Shown: positions 43,128-53,296, numbered from the stretch's first letter. The stretch: DNA of 64,000 nt from Aerococcus sp. (GCA_030528285.1 JAUMZE010000005.1:1-64000), one strand, 5' to 3'. Numbers and translations are program-made. The notes: a model not told the origin generated them from the letters alone.

Positions 43128-44633
43128 TTATCTTCGTTTCAGTAAGCGGCTGAAATATCCGAAGACAAAGTGCATATTATCGTGATAGAAAATATAGTTG
43201 ATGATCACTAAACCAACGACAAAAATCATACCATAAATCACCGCTGAGATTGCCCACCAGAAAAAATTACTTTGATTCAATGGAATAAAGTGAACTAAGA
43301 AGACAAAACTACTAAAGAGCAAACTATCGACAATCAGCTGTTTCACAAACATATTCACTGGGCGTTTGAGGATATTCTTGGAGAGATACCACACCAAGTA
43401 GAACATCCGATACACAATGGCGATGAGAGTCCCGATTGCAACCCCCAGTAACCCGATCGACTGCACCAGAATAATCGAGATCATAACATTCAATCCGGCT
43501 TCAATGAGAGAACTCGTCTGGGTCTGCTTGAAATGACCTGCTGCCATGATCATGGTGTGATATGGCACGCGGATGGAATACATCAATTGCGAGAGGATGA
43601 ACACCGTGGCGAACGCCGGCACATAGTAATTCGCATCATGAACGCCTGAAGTATAGATCATCACAAACGACAAGATCAATACCTGCGTCATCCCAAACAA
43701 GAACACCGCCACCATATGAATCAGCCACTCAATCCGATTGAAATACTCGTTCAGTAAGGTAGACTCTTCACGCGCAATCAGCGTCCCAAAGAAGGATTTC
43801 AATCCTTGGTTGGCTGCATCGATCAACATACGTAATGCACTAATCACCATATTATAGATCGCATACACCGACACATTCTCAAAGGTCGAGAAGACGGAAA
43901 CGACCACCACGTCCGTACTATTCGTGACCGTGTAGGCAATATGCTGCGCCATCGCATTCCATTTTTGTTTGATGGGTTCTTCGGTGACAGGGACATCCAT
44001 CTTAACGTTGTAATGTCGTTTCACATAATAAGCGAGGAAGAGCGGCCGCATAATGTAGACGAGCCCGGATCCTAATTTCACCCACTGAATAGAGCAGCCA
44101 AGCATAATCAATACAATCGACAGTAATAGATTTAATACTACCGTGGCTGATTGAGAAAACAGCTGCACGTAATCACGCTGATCTGCACTGAGTAAGAGCT
44201 GGTTCACGATCCCAAAATAGAATTGCCCCAGTAAGTTCAATGAGAGTGCCAAGATCAGAAAGCCCGTTGAGAAGAAGTCCAATGACGAATCAATCAACGT
44301 TGGGAAGATAATGATCAACACGAACACATACACGCTCAGTATGCGAGCAATATTATTAAAGAAATTGCGCGCAGAAGAGAGCACTAAATTAACCTGCCCC
44401 TCATCCTTCTCCGCGAGTGGCTTATAGAGGGAAGCCTGGACGACTGACCCCACTCCTAAATCAAGGAACGTAATAATACTCAAAAATTGATTAATGGAGG
44501 ATACCAACCCATTTGTATCCGAACCAAAATAACTCAAAATGAGCCGCGGCAAAATCAGACCGCTCACGATCGTCAATATCTGGTTAATGAATGAGGCCAG
44601 CGTATTGAGCTTTAACTTCTTAACACTATTCAC
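43128..44633 (-). CDS. Wzx-type polysaccharide flippase
   Basis: A 501-residue membrane protein with about 12-14 helices of the MATE/PST superfamily that flips lipid-linked repeat units across the membrane. The N-terminal NTLASFINQILTIVSGLILPRLIL and FLDLGVGSVVQASLYKPLAE are characteristic of polysaccharide exporters. The start is GTG, six bases after AGGGGA. It sits between two GT2 genes and near the polymerase, consistent with a Wzx/Wzy-dependent pathway. Confidence 0.9.
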   Translation of the reverse strand: MNSVKKLKLNTLASFINQILTIVSGLILPRLILSYFGSDTNGLVSSINQFLSIITFLDLGVGSVVQASLYKPLAEKDEGQVNLVLSSARNFFNNIARILSVYVFVLIIIFPTLIDSSLDFFSTGFLILALSLNLLGQFYFGIVNQLLLSADQRDYVQLFSQSATVVLNLLLSIVLIMLGCSIQWVKLGSGLVYIMRPLFLAYYVKRHYNVKMDVPVTEEPIKQKWNAMAQHIAYTVTNSTDVVVVSVFSTFENVSVYAIYNMVISALRMLIDAANQGLKSFFGTLIAREESTLLNEYFNRIEWLIHMVAVFLFGMTQVLILSFVMIYTSGVHDANYYVPAFATVFILSQLMYSIRVPYHTMIMAAGHFKQTQTSSLIEAGLNVMISIILVQSIGLLGVAIGTLIAIVYRMFYLVWYLSKNILKRPVNMFVKQLIVDSLLFSSFVFLVHFIPLNQSNFFWWAISAVIYGMIFVVGLVIINYIFYHDNMHFVFGYFSRLLKRR

Positions 44634-44727
44634 AGTGATTCCCCTTTATTGCTTAAAAATCGTGTCTCTCCTCCGTGTTAGCCTCATTATTAGCGCCACC
44701 ACAGCATTAGACACGATTTTATCTTGT

Positions 44728-45753
44728 TTATTTCATTCGATGTTTAACATTACGTAAGCCATCATATAGCCACTGTTGTTTACGAGCCGTCCGGTACAAT
44801 AAATCATACGTTGGATAATGGTCACGCGTCAGCAGTAACTCAGATAATCGATCCAAATAGGGATTATCCTCATAAATATCTTGGAAAGCAGGATGTTCCA
44901 CGACTTCCTGCATGTGCTGATATTTCTCTTCCCGTGGGAGCTGACTCATAGCAATGTGATTGACATTGGCCTTCATCACTTTCGTCTTCTCCTCAAGCAG
45001 GAGATCTGAATCCACCTGGCCGAATGTCTCCATCAGTTGTTTGAGTTGCTCCCACTCCTCGAGCTGGAGGGTTAGCCGGTTATCCCGGTAACGATTCGTT
45101 GAGGAGGTCGAGCGACTGACCACATAATGATAATACTTCTCAGGCACAAACCGAATACTGTCGAGGGCACGGTAGACGAGATAATTGAAGCGTACGTCCT
45201 GTCCCATGGGTGCCGTTGTGAAGCGAATCTCATGATCTTCTAGGAACTTGCGGCGATAGACCTTATTCCAGAGGGTATACATGCCACCACGATGGAATAA
45301 ACGGTTGAATGCTTTCCTAAAGCTAGTCTGATCAAAGGTTTCCTCTGGCGACAGCTCAGTGGGCACTCGCTTAATCATCTTTTCGCCGTGAAAGACTTCA
45401 TCCCAATAGCCGTAAACGACCACATCTGGTTGATCTTCAATCTGTTTCACCACAGATTGGAAGAACTCCCCAGTAAGATAATCATCCGGATCGAAGAAAT
45501 AGATATACTCTCCCTTGGCGTGATCGAGACCAGTATTACGAGCCGCACCACTCCCCTGGTTCAACTGCGTAATCAACGTGATGTTCTCGTACTCATTCAC
45601 CAATTGTTCACACCAACGCCGACTGTCATCGGTTGATCCATCATTAACGAGGATCACTTCAAAATCGGAGAAATCCTGGGATTCAATACCTTCAATACTG
45701 CGAAGCACGAGTTTCCCAACATTATAAACCGGAACGATGACACTAATTTTCAT
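44728..45753 (-). CDS. GT2 glycosyltransferase (repeat-unit synthesis)
   Basis: A 341-residue cytosolic GT-A enzyme with VIVPVYNVGKLV, LVNDGSTDDSRRW, GSGAARNTGLDHAKGEY and the metal-binding FFDPDDYLTGEF. It has the C-terminal helical extension common in capsule transferases. Sugar and linkage are unknown. Its ATG overlaps the end of the Wzy-like gene by 11 bp, so the two are coupled. Confidence 0.9.
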   Translation of the reverse strand: MKISVIVPVYNVGKLVLRSIEGIESQDFSDFEVILVNDGSTDDSRRWCEQLVNEYENITLITQLNQGSGAARNTGLDHAKGEYIYFFDPDDYLTGEFFQSVVKQIEDQPDVVVYGYWDEVFHGEKMIKRVPTELSPEETFDQTSFRKAFNRLFHRGGMYTLWNKVYRRKFLEDHEIRFTTAPMGQDVRFNYLVYRALDSIRFVPEKYYHYVVSRSTSSTNRYRDNRLTLQLEEWEQLKQLMETFGQVDSDLLLEEKTKVMKANVNHIAMSQLPREEKYQHMQEVVEHPAFQDIYEDNPYLDRLSELLLTRDHYPTYDLLYRTARKQQWLYDGLRNVKHRMK

Positions 45754-47299
45754 ATTGATGCCCCCAGTTCATCATGAGCTGATTCACGCTGCGTTTTTCC
45801 ATCCAACGTCCGAGATATTTCTCACCGACAAATTGATAGTTCAAGTAGTTCAATACCCCTGCATTCAGCCAGAAAATCAAGTTAATGACGTCATGGTTGT
45901 TATACATCAAATGTGCTTCCACCAAATCCGTAAATAAGAAGCTCACTAACATCGCGAAAATCATCGCATAGAGTTGATGCCACGTGTTATGCATATCAAA
46001 TTGCTTACTAAGCAGGAAGCGCAAATGATAAATAAAGAAGGCCGCTAAGAACAAGAAGTATAAAGCAGCGCCGACGATTCCTGAACGCACCAGAGCCGTC
46101 ACATAGCCGTTATGTAGATACCCACGTGAACGCACTAATTCCCGGCGATCAAGCTCTGTTAATTTTTGCATATCAATCTGGGTAGTTGTTTCATTCGAAC
46201 GGCGATTGCGGTAGAACACCGTATCCCCAGTCCCAAAGAGCGGTTTTTGTTTGAGAACATTGAGGCCCGCTTTCCAGATAGTGATCCGGCCTGAGGAGAC
46301 TTCAGAGTTCTCATCGACCGTTCGTAAGGTGGTTGCTTGGATATTGCCGAATGACGCTTTGGCACCGCCCTCTATCCCATTCTCTTCTTCCTCTGCTAGG
46401 TTACCAGTCACGAGTTGATACCCATAATTGGTAATCCCCGGTGCGTAGCTGATGGCTTTCTCAACGCCCGCATAGGCAGACACTACCAAGAAGAGCGTCA
46501 ATACCCCCTGGAAGAAGAGCGTTCCGAGCCTCCGCCAAGTAAACTGCTTCATTAAAGAACGAATCATGTAGAACACGAAGAGAAGCCCAATAAAGACCAT
46601 CCCCGTTAACAAAGTCCCACGTGAAGCAGATAGCGCGATATAAGCAATCTGAACCACTATATTGAAGATCCCCCAACCGCTAAATTGATAGATCTTGCGC
46701 CCTTTTAATACATTATTCTCTGCCAACATCGCAATGGCTGCGGCTGCATAGATCGACCCCACATTTGGATTGGCGTACACACCGAACAAGCGGCTTTCAA
46801 CAAATCCCTGACGAATCCAGGAGTTATCACCGGCATTGAAGATCCAGTAACTAATATTGAAGACGTACAGTAAAACAGATGCCAACGATGCTAGAAAGAC
46901 AATCACATTAAAAGCGGTATTGATGCGCTGAAGCCATATTTTGAAACGATCTTTGCTGTCGTCGAGTTCAATCGGATAGAACAGAACTGCTGTCTGCACG
47001 ATGTAAAATAGATTATTAATCATAAACACCGTCTGATAGCGGATATTTAATAGCACCGTGATCCCATATGCCACCACAAAGAGCGCCAGCAGTGGCCAAT
47101 ATTTCGCTTGTTGGAAACGGCGCGCGTAGAAGACTTCAAACAGAATCAATATCCCGCCCCACACCAAGGTGAAGGCCCGGGGGATGCTCTCAATATTGAA
47201 CAAACTAGATATCGAGTACATCGTGTAAATTAACAGCGTCACCAAACGAAACAGATACAAATCCGTCCCCCAGTGTATGATTTTCTTTAACAACGGCAT
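45743..47299 (-). CDS. Wzy-like polysaccharide polymerase (O-antigen ligase family)
   Basis: A 518-residue membrane protein with about 11-12 helices and a large outer loop between residues 270 and 390. The loop contains SGRITIWKAGLNVLKQKPLFGTGDTVF and the following GYLHNGYVTALVRSGIVGAALYF, the Wzy_C/WaaL signature. It polymerises repeat units on the outer face. ASRGTLLTGM before the loop also fits the family. It is encoded between ugd and a GT2 gene. Confidence 0.88.
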   Translation of the reverse strand: MPLLKKIIHWGTDLYLFRLVTLLIYTMYSISSLFNIESIPRAFTLVWGGILILFEVFYARRFQQAKYWPLLALFVVAYGITVLLNIRYQTVFMINNLFYIVQTAVLFYPIELDDSKDRFKIWLQRINTAFNVIVFLASLASVLLYVFNISYWIFNAGDNSWIRQGFVESRLFGVYANPNVGSIYAAAAIAMLAENNVLKGRKIYQFSGWGIFNIVVQIAYIALSASRGTLLTGMVFIGLLFVFYMIRSLMKQFTWRRLGTLFFQGVLTLFLVVSAYAGVEKAISYAPGITNYGYQLVTGNLAEEEENGIEGGAKASFGNIQATTLRTVDENSEVSSGRITIWKAGLNVLKQKPLFGTGDTVFYRNRRSNETTTQIDMQKLTELDRRELVRSRGYLHNGYVTALVRSGIVGAALYFLFLAAFFIYHLRFLLSKQFDMHNTWHQLYAMIFAMLVSFLFTDLVEAHLMYNNHDVINLIFWLNAGVLNYLNYQFVGEKYLGRWMEKRSVNQLMMNWGHQYEN

Positions 47300-47315
47300 C
47301 TCACTTCCTCAATAT

Positions 47316-48485
47316 CTAGTTATTCTGGTAGAGGTCTCTCGTGTAGACCTTTGTTTTCACGTCTGCTAATTCTTCAGTGACACGGTTGGCAATGATCACA
47401 TCTGCTGTTTGTTTGAAATGATCGAGATCCTTATCAATCGGAATCTGATCATAGTCATTGCCCTTAACGGTTGGTTCATAGATCACCACTTTAGCGCCGG
47501 CCTGTTCGATCAGACGAATGACATCAATAATCGCTGCTGCCCGGAAGTTGTCGGAGCCTGATTTCATCGTTAAGCGGTACACACCGACTGTTTGTGGGTG
47601 CTCCGCCATTACATCGTCCGCGATAAATTGCTTACGTGTTTGGTTCGATGCCACAATCGCGGCGATAATGTCGTTTGGTACGCCCTGATAGTTAGCCTTG
47701 AGCTGCTTGGTGTCTTTTGGTAGGCAGTAACCACCGTACCCAAAAGATGGATTGTTGTAGTGACTGCCAATCCGTGGATCTAATCCTACCCCATCAATGA
47801 TCTGTTTCGTATTGAGGGCTTTCATCTTGGCATAAGTATCCAATTCATTGAAGTAAGCCACCCGCATCGCCAAATAGGTGTTCGAGAACAATTTCACGGC
47901 TTCTGCTTCCTCAGAGTCCATCAAGAGAATCTCAATCTCATCATCGAGCGCCCCTTCTTTCAGGAGGTTGGCAAAGATCTCTGCGCGTTCGGATTGTTCA
48001 CCCACAATAATGCGACTCGGATGGAGATTGTCATAGAGGGCACGCCCTTCACGCAAGAATTCTGGTGAGAAAATGATGTTATCTGCTTGGAATTTCTGGC
48101 GCATGTCCTTCACAAAGCCCACAGGAATGGTCGATTTCACAATGATCGTGGAATTTGACGTCCTCTCTAACACGTCACTGATCACACTCTCAACCGAACT
48201 GGTATCGAAATGATTGGTTTCATCATTGTAGTCAGTGGGGGTAGCAATAATCACATAGTCCGGATGATCCGCATAAGCTTCCTGTTTATCACTCGTGACA
48301 TGGAGATTTAGATCATGATTTGAGAGATAGTCCTCAATTTCTTTATCACGTAATGGAGATTGACCGTTATTGATCATATCCACCTTTTGTTGAATGGTTT
48401 CTAACCCCACAACATGATGGTGCTGAGACAAGAGAATCGCATTGGCCAGCCCCACATAGCCTAATCCAACGACAGTAATATTCAT
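47316..48485 (-). CDS. ugd: UDP-glucose 6-dehydrogenase
   Basis: Oxidises UDP-glucose to UDP-glucuronate with two NAD. The 389-residue protein has the NAD-binding [10 protein letters not shown] at the N-terminus, [19 protein letters not shown], the central NELDTYAKM and the catalytic cysteine in [15 protein letters not shown]. The ATG at 48483-48485 follows AAAGGA by eight bases. It suggests that the polymer contains glucuronic acid or a derivative. It lies directly upstream of the polymerase gene. Confidence 0.95.
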   Translation of the reverse strand: MNITVVGLGYVGLANAILLSQHHHVVGLETIQQKVDMINNGQSPLRDKEIEDYLSNHDLNLHVTSDKQEAYADHPDYVIIATPTDYNDETNHFDTSSVESVISDVLERTSNSTIIVKSTIPVGFVKDMRQKFQADNIIFSPEFLREGRALYDNLHPSRIIVGEQSERAEIFANLLKEGALDDEIEILLMDSEEAEAVKLFSNTYLAMRVAYFNELDTYAKMKALNTKQIIDGVGLDPRIGSHYNNPSFGYGGYCLPKDTKQLKANYQGVPNDIIAAIVASNQTRKQFIADDVMAEHPQTVGVYRLTMKSGSDNFRAAAIIDVIRLIEQAGAKVVIYEPTVKGNDYDQIPIDKDLDHFKQTADVIIANRVTEELADVKTKVYTRDLYQNN

Positions 48486-48548
48486 GACAGACATCCTTTC
48501 ATTAGTTTTCATTGCAGTTATTCTTTTAATTAAGATTGTATCTCACTA

Positions 48549-49514
48549 CTAGGATTTATCGAGATACCGCCGATATAGATTAGCATACAAACGCGGCGAA
48601 AGCATGTATAAACGCCAAGCCACGCGTTTTTGCCAAGGAATGGTGGGCGTTTCAGCAATCGCTTGTTGGTACGTGTGATAGACGTCTTTTAGTTTTTGAT
48701 CGTACTCTTGGAAATCGGCGAATGAGTCCTTGGCGGAAGCGAGTTTGTACCCCGTTGATAATAATCCATCCAGAATGCGTTCGGTGCTCTCTGGCTGTAA
48801 CGTCGGCCAATCGCGGAGCACCTTATCATTGAGGATCAAGCGCTCGGACACATTATCCCACTGTTTTGGATTGAAGGACTGCTTGGTGATACTCTCATTA
48901 TTCTCATAATAGAGGAGCCCCACTTGATTGGTGAATGCCACACATTCTGCTTGATTGACGGCATCGTAGACAGGGTTCATGTCCTCATACAGCTTACCAA
49001 CAGGGAACCGCACTGTCTTAAATAGATCTTTATGGTAAATCTTATTATGAGCAAAGAAATCCACGCCACTGTAGGTAAAGAGGGATTTGACCATTGATTC
49101 TCGATCCGTGGTAACTTTCGTGATTCCCTCTTTGACCTCACTACGGTTAGGGAACACTCGCTCGATATTAAATACGAAGAGGTCAATCGGCTGTTTCTCA
49201 TAACAGGTGACAAATTCCTCGAGAATATAGGGCGCATAGGCGTCGTCACTGTCTAAAAATGCGAGGAAATCGCCATGAGCTTCTTCTATGCCTGTATTTC
49301 GAGCCGCCGATAATCCGCCATTTGCCTGATGAATGACCCGAATACGCTCATCCTGCTCTTTGAAGGTGTCGCAGAGTTCACCACTCGTATCGGTCGAACC
49401 ATCATCTACCAGAATGATTTCTAGATTTTTGTACGTTTGATTCACCAAACTGTCTACCGTACGTTTGAGGGTACGCTCGGTATTGTAGACCGGCACAATC
49501 ACTGAAATAAGCAC
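48549..49514 (-). CDS. GT2 glycosyltransferase, copy B of a tandem pair
   Basis: A 321-residue GT-A enzyme starting MLISVIVPVYNTERTL from a GTG seven bases after GGGAAG. It contains LVDDGSTDTSGELCD, GGLSAARNTGIEEAHGDF and the DxD-like FLDSDDAYAPYI. It is co-linear with the upstream gene 49519-50490 over its whole length, including GVDFFAHNKIYHKDLF and PVGKLYEDMNPVYD. The two arose by duplication and presumably add different sugars. The acceptor is unknown. Confidence 0.9.
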   Translation of the reverse strand: MLISVIVPVYNTERTLKRTVDSLVNQTYKNLEIILVDDGSTDTSGELCDTFKEQDERIRVIHQANGGLSAARNTGIEEAHGDFLAFLDSDDAYAPYILEEFVTCYEKQPIDLFVFNIERVFPNRSEVKEGITKVTTDRESMVKSLFTYSGVDFFAHNKIYHKDLFKTVRFPVGKLYEDMNPVYDAVNQAECVAFTNQVGLLYYENNESITKQSFNPKQWDNVSERLILNDKVLRDWPTLQPESTERILDGLLSTGYKLASAKDSFADFQEYDQKLKDVYHTYQQAIAETPTIPWQKRVAWRLYMLSPRLYANLYRRYLDKS

Positions 49515-49518
49515 GCTA

Positions 49519-50490
49519 TCACTTCCCTTGTCCTAGATAGAGATGGTAAATCATTGCATAACCTGCTGGCCATTGGGTGTAGAGCCACCATGCCCAGTGT
49601 TTCTTCCAATTGAGTTCGTTGGAGGCTTCAATGTCTTCTTGATAGATCGCATAGTAACGCTTCAGTTTCTGATCGAACTGCTCAAATTTCGGATAGCCGT
49701 TTTTCTTTGCCATGGCGAGTTTTTCAGCGACTCCGAGGAATCCATCCAGCAACCTCCGAGCACTCTTCCCCGTGACGCTTGGAAAATCGCGCTTTACTTT
49801 CTGGTGGAGAATCAACCGTTCCGTAATACTCTCCACCTGGCGTGGGCGGAAGGTCTCCGTCGTCAAACTGTCCGATGTGTCGTAGTAGCGGATCCCGATC
49901 TGATTGGTGATTTCCACCGCATGGGCCTGTGCCACCAAATCATAAATAGGGTTCATATCCTCATACAACTTACCAACTGGAAATGTCACATTCTGGAACA
50001 ACTCCGCATTGAAAATCTTGTTATGTACGTAAAAATCAACGCCATTGTACGTGAACAGAGCAGCAACTGCTTGTTCCATATCCGTATAGAAGGCGTTGGT
50101 ACTATTTCTTACTTGTTTACGATCGGAAAAGACACGTTCGATATTAAAAATAAAGATATCCATTGGACGATGGTGGTACGATTCCATGAATAACTCTAAA
50201 ATGTAGGTTTCAAATTCATCATCACTGTCCAAGAATGCAATATAATCCCCTGCCGCTGCTGCAATCCCGTTATTGCGTGCTACAGAAGGCCCGGCATTCT
50301 CCTGATGAATTACGCGGATTCGTTCATCCTGTTCAGCCAGTTGATCTGCAATAGCGCCACTCTCATCTGTTGAACCATCATCCACCAGAATAATTTCGAT
50401 GTCCTCATATGTCTGCTGGGTGAGACTTTGTACCGCACGTTCTAATGTTTTCTCGGTATTATAGATTGGAACAATAATGGAAATCAGCAT
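49519..50490 (-). CDS. GT2 glycosyltransferase, copy A of a tandem pair
   Basis: A 323-residue paralogue of the gene at 48549, with MLISIIVPIYNTEKTL, LVDDGSTDESGAIAD, GPSVARNNGIAAAAGDY and FLDSDDEFETYI. The ATG at 50488-50490 is chosen because it begins the conserved domain and has AGTAGG upstream. A longer open frame runs back into tRNA-Arg and is not real. It is the first gene after the tRNA 3' end. Confidence 0.9.
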   Translation of the reverse strand: MLISIIVPIYNTEKTLERAVQSLTQQTYEDIEIILVDDGSTDESGAIADQLAEQDERIRVIHQENAGPSVARNNGIAAAAGDYIAFLDSDDEFETYILELFMESYHHRPMDIFIFNIERVFSDRKQVRNSTNAFYTDMEQAVAALFTYNGVDFYVHNKIFNAELFQNVTFPVGKLYEDMNPIYDLVAQAHAVEITNQIGIRYYDTSDSLTTETFRPRQVESITERLILHQKVKRDFPSVTGKSARRLLDGFLGVAEKLAMAKKNGYPKFEQFDQKLKRYYAIYQEDIEASNELNWKKHWAWWLYTQWPAGYAMIYHLYLGQGK

Positions 50491-50548
50491 ATCACGCCTA
50501 CTTTCTATGTCACTTGGACTGGCAAATTCATGATGAACGCTCAAATAA

Positions 50549-50621
50549 CGACCCCGGGGAGACTCGAACTCCCGACACATCGTTTAGGAAACGAATGCTC
50601 TATCCGCTGAGCTACGGGGCC
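50549..50621 (-). tRNA. tRNA-Arg, anticodon CCT
   Basis: A 73-base cloverleaf on the minus strand beginning GGCCCCG. The anticodon loop is TTCCTAA, giving anticodon CCT (reads AGG); the T arm contains GTTCGAGTC and the discriminator is G. The 3' CCA is not encoded. Its 3' end points into the glycosyltransferase cluster, 58 bp from the next start codon. Confidence 0.92.
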
Positions 50622-50668
50622 AGATGGACGAGTATCGCTACTCGCCTTTAATTTTATATTTTACATAC

Positions 50669-52429
50669 TTACGATTGGCTGCTTGCTTCTTCCTCCAGAT
50701 TTACTTTTGGAATGGTGTATTCACCAGAAGTAAATTTAACCCCATTGAAGTCATAGAGCTCACTCGCCTTGGTGGAGAGGTTGCCCTTAACGGCTTTGCT
50801 CTGGGTGAAGGTCGTTGCCGTATCATACAGCGGAAGGACGAGACTCTGATCGCGCAAGGTCTGTTCGATCGTTTGGCGGTCGTCCTGACTCATTTCACTC
50901 TTGCCGCTATTGTAGTGGCTCAGTACTTCATCAATTTTATCACTGTGAATGCCCAAGCGGTTGGACGGCGACTGACTCCCAAAGCTCTGGTACAGGCTGT
51001 ATTGATCGGTACTGTCAGCTTGGACGTGGTTTGCGATCACCATATCATAATGTTCGGCGTACCGCGCGTCTCTATAGTCCACAATCCCCATCTGACGGTT
51101 GATTAAGCTCTCATTCGTCATTGGTACGACATCGATCACCACGCGAGGATAGGCTTTTTCGATTTGTGCCTTGATGGTTTTCGCTAATTCCTCATCCTCC
51201 TTTTGCAGCAACAAACTGAGTTCTAGCGCTTCATAGCCATAATCATCGAGGATCTTGTTGAGTTTCTCAGCAGAGACCTCCGTTTGTTTATTCTTGGCTG
51301 TTGAATCTTGGCTCATTGGCACGAGATCATCCGCTACCCGTGATGTTTGGCCCGTCTTTTGGATCGCATCCGTTAGATTGAGCGGGGCCAACAGGAGCGC
51401 GCGCAGTTCTTCATTATTCACCACATTTTGCTTCTGTTTGTCTTTTTGGCTTTCGTCCTTTTGATCCGACACATTAAAGGCGAGATAACGGGTTTCATTC
51501 CATGCTTGGTCTTGGGTTTGGTTATTGAGGGTTGGCACCATATCCACCAGCTGATTCTTGAAGTTCGTCTGGACCATTTGAGGATCTGTTGCAACGTGCA
51601 TCTCAATCTGCTCCATTGGGTAGTCGGCCTGTTTATCGCAGTAGGGATTGCGCAGGAGCTGCCAACTGTTCCAACCACCCTTTTGCCAGTTCTTGATAAC
51701 ATAGGGGCCATTGCTGAGCGTCGTATTTGCGTTCTCACCGTAGCTCGCATAATCGGCTTCTGATTGGATCTTATCACTTGGGAGTGGGAAGAGTTCACAG
51801 CGGGCAAACAGAGCTTCGAGAGTGTCATATTGATCAATTGCTTGTTCAAAGGTCACTTCCAGCGTGTGATCATCTTTGGCAACGACGCCAAGCATTTTGG
51901 CATCCTGTTTACCTACTTGGATCTCGGTAGCTCCTTTGACGACGCCATTGAGGAGATCCCCATGCGCATTGTCATGAGATGGATCCACGAGGGCTTGCCA
52001 GCTGAGAACGAGATCTTTCGCAACCACCGGCGTCCCATCGCTCCACTTGGCGTCCGTGCGCAACTTGAGACGATAGGTATGCTCGTTCACCTGCTCCGGT
52101 TTTTCGGCGAGGAGGCCCAGTTCATACTTACCATCTTTATTTTGACGATACAATCCCTCCCCTGCCATATTGACAGCAGAGGCCGCGTTACTGTCTTGGA
52201 CCTTGTTGGGGTGAATGGTATTGATGTTGTTGAGGAGCATCACCCCTGCTGTTTGGCGCGGTTCCTTCTCACTGGCGGAATCGGTTGTATTTGATTCGTC
52301 ACTGGCTGCCGTCTGATTCGAGGCTTCCTCTTTTATTTCATCTGGATTAACTAAACTGACCTTGGCACCGCAGCCACTCATCACCATGGCTAAGGCTGCA
52401 AATGTCAAAAAGTGCCCCCATTTTTTCAT
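50669..52429 (-). CDS. OppA-like peptide-binding lipoprotein (SBP family 5)
   Basis: A 586-residue extracellular solute-binding protein. The lipobox VMSGC lies near residue 19 after a basic start and hydrophobic core, so the protein is lipid-anchored. An Asp/Glu/Ser/Thr-rich linker follows. Family 5 marks include YRLKLRTDAKWSDGTPVVAKDLVLSWQ and the late EQTLRDQSLVLPLYD. The ATG at 52427-52429 follows GGGAG by five bases. No opp permease or ATPase genes are nearby; such orphan binding proteins can serve distant transporters or bind signalling peptides. Confidence 0.9.
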   Translation of the reverse strand: MKKWGHFLTFAALAMVMSGCGAKVSLVNPDEIKEEASNQTAASDESNTTDSASEKEPRQTAGVMLLNNINTIHPNKVQDSNAASAVNMAGEGLYRQNKDGKYELGLLAEKPEQVNEHTYRLKLRTDAKWSDGTPVVAKDLVLSWQALVDPSHDNAHGDLLNGVVKGATEIQVGKQDAKMLGVVAKDDHTLEVTFEQAIDQYDTLEALFARCELFPLPSDKIQSEADYASYGENANTTLSNGPYVIKNWQKGGWNSWQLLRNPYCDKQADYPMEQIEMHVATDPQMVQTNFKNQLVDMVPTLNNQTQDQAWNETRYLAFNVSDQKDESQKDKQKQNVVNNEELRALLLAPLNLTDAIQKTGQTSRVADDLVPMSQDSTAKNKQTEVSAEKLNKILDDYGYEALELSLLLQKEDEELAKTIKAQIEKAYPRVVIDVVPMTNESLINRQMGIVDYRDARYAEHYDMVIANHVQADSTDQYSLYQSFGSQSPSNRLGIHSDKIDEVLSHYNSGKSEMSQDDRQTIEQTLRDQSLVLPLYDTATTFTQSKAVKGNLSTKASELYDFNGVKFTSGEYTIPKVNLEEEASSQS

Positions 52430-52462
52430 ATTAACTCCCATCTGTTACTCATTTATTTAATC

Positions 52463-53296
52463 CTATTTTTCTTTTCGCAGTGCACGCTGATAGAATCGTC
52501 CGCGCAGTGAGTTTGGCATCAGATTCACCACGACCTGCGCACCCGTTCGAATCACCCAGTCCATCGGCGAAGCGAGTCCCAGCCCATAAATCTTGTTGTA
52601 GGCCTGGATCCCATGCCGCAAATAAGCCATGCCTCCGCGCCGTTGATACATCTCGCTCCCACCTCGGGCATAGACGAGAGGTTCTTGGATATTGTAGGCG
52701 ATAGTTCCTTGCTTCAACATGCGCGCCCAGAGGTAATAGTCCTCATATCCTGAGAGTGGCTGGTAGTTGCCGGCAGCGAGGACGCTCTCTTTCTTGTACA
52801 TGACACTCATATGGTTAAAGGGATTTCGGCGCCGGACGTATTGGCGGATCTCTTCATTCGTTTCCGGTACCTGTTTTTCGGTGGTACTGGTCATTGGATC
52901 GTTCTCGAATTCCATGACGTTACTACCGATCAGTTCCACATCTGGATGACTCCGCAAATAAGCAATCTGTTGCTCGAAACGGTCTCGTCTGGCAATGTCA
53001 TCAGTATCCATGCGCGCAATCCAGGTGCTCTTCGCGAATTTCACCCCATCCTGGAGAGCGAGACCTAACCCGCGATTCTCCTCGAAACGGTAGATGTTAA
53101 CGGGGAAGGTGGCACGCGCCTCAAAATCTGCGAGTTCCTGATCCAACGCTGGCGTCAATGGTCCATCCGCAATAATCACATATTCATCCGGCTGCACCGT
53201 TTGCCCCTCTAGACTCTCCAGGCAACTCTTTAGGTACTCGGGATGTTCTTTTTTATAGATTGACATGAGAACACTTAATGTGAATGGTTGACTCAC
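52463..53296 (-). CDS. GT2 glycosyltransferase (capsule type)
   Basis: A 277-residue GT-A enzyme with SVLMSIYKKEHPEYLKSCLES, ADGPLTP, NRGLGLALQDGV, the metal-binding ARMDTDDIARRDRFE and GYEDYYLWARML (catalytic acidic residue region), typical of amylovoran/capsule GT2 enzymes. The start is a GTG (53294-53296), eight bases after AAAGGAG. It lies upstream of the OppA-like gene and is separated by it from the rest of the polysaccharide genes. Confidence 0.88.
   Translation of the reverse strand: MSQPFTLSVLMSIYKKEHPEYLKSCLESLEGQTVQPDEYVIIADGPLTPALDQELADFEARATFPVNIYRFEENRGLGLALQDGVKFAKSTWIARMDTDDIARRDRFEQQIAYLRSHPDVELIGSNVMEFENDPMTSTTEKQVPETNEEIRQYVRRRNPFNHMSVMYKKESVLAAGNYQPLSGYEDYYLWARMLKQGTIAYNIQEPLVYARGGSEMYQRRGGMAYLRHGIQAYNKIYGLGLASPMDWVIRTGAQVVVNLMPNSLRGRFYQRALRKEK

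Noticed and set aside
50491..50580. N-terminal extension of the GT2 gene into tRNA-Arg
   Set aside because: The extra 30 codons read through the tRNA and precede the conserved MLISIIVPIYN start, which has its own ribosome binding site.
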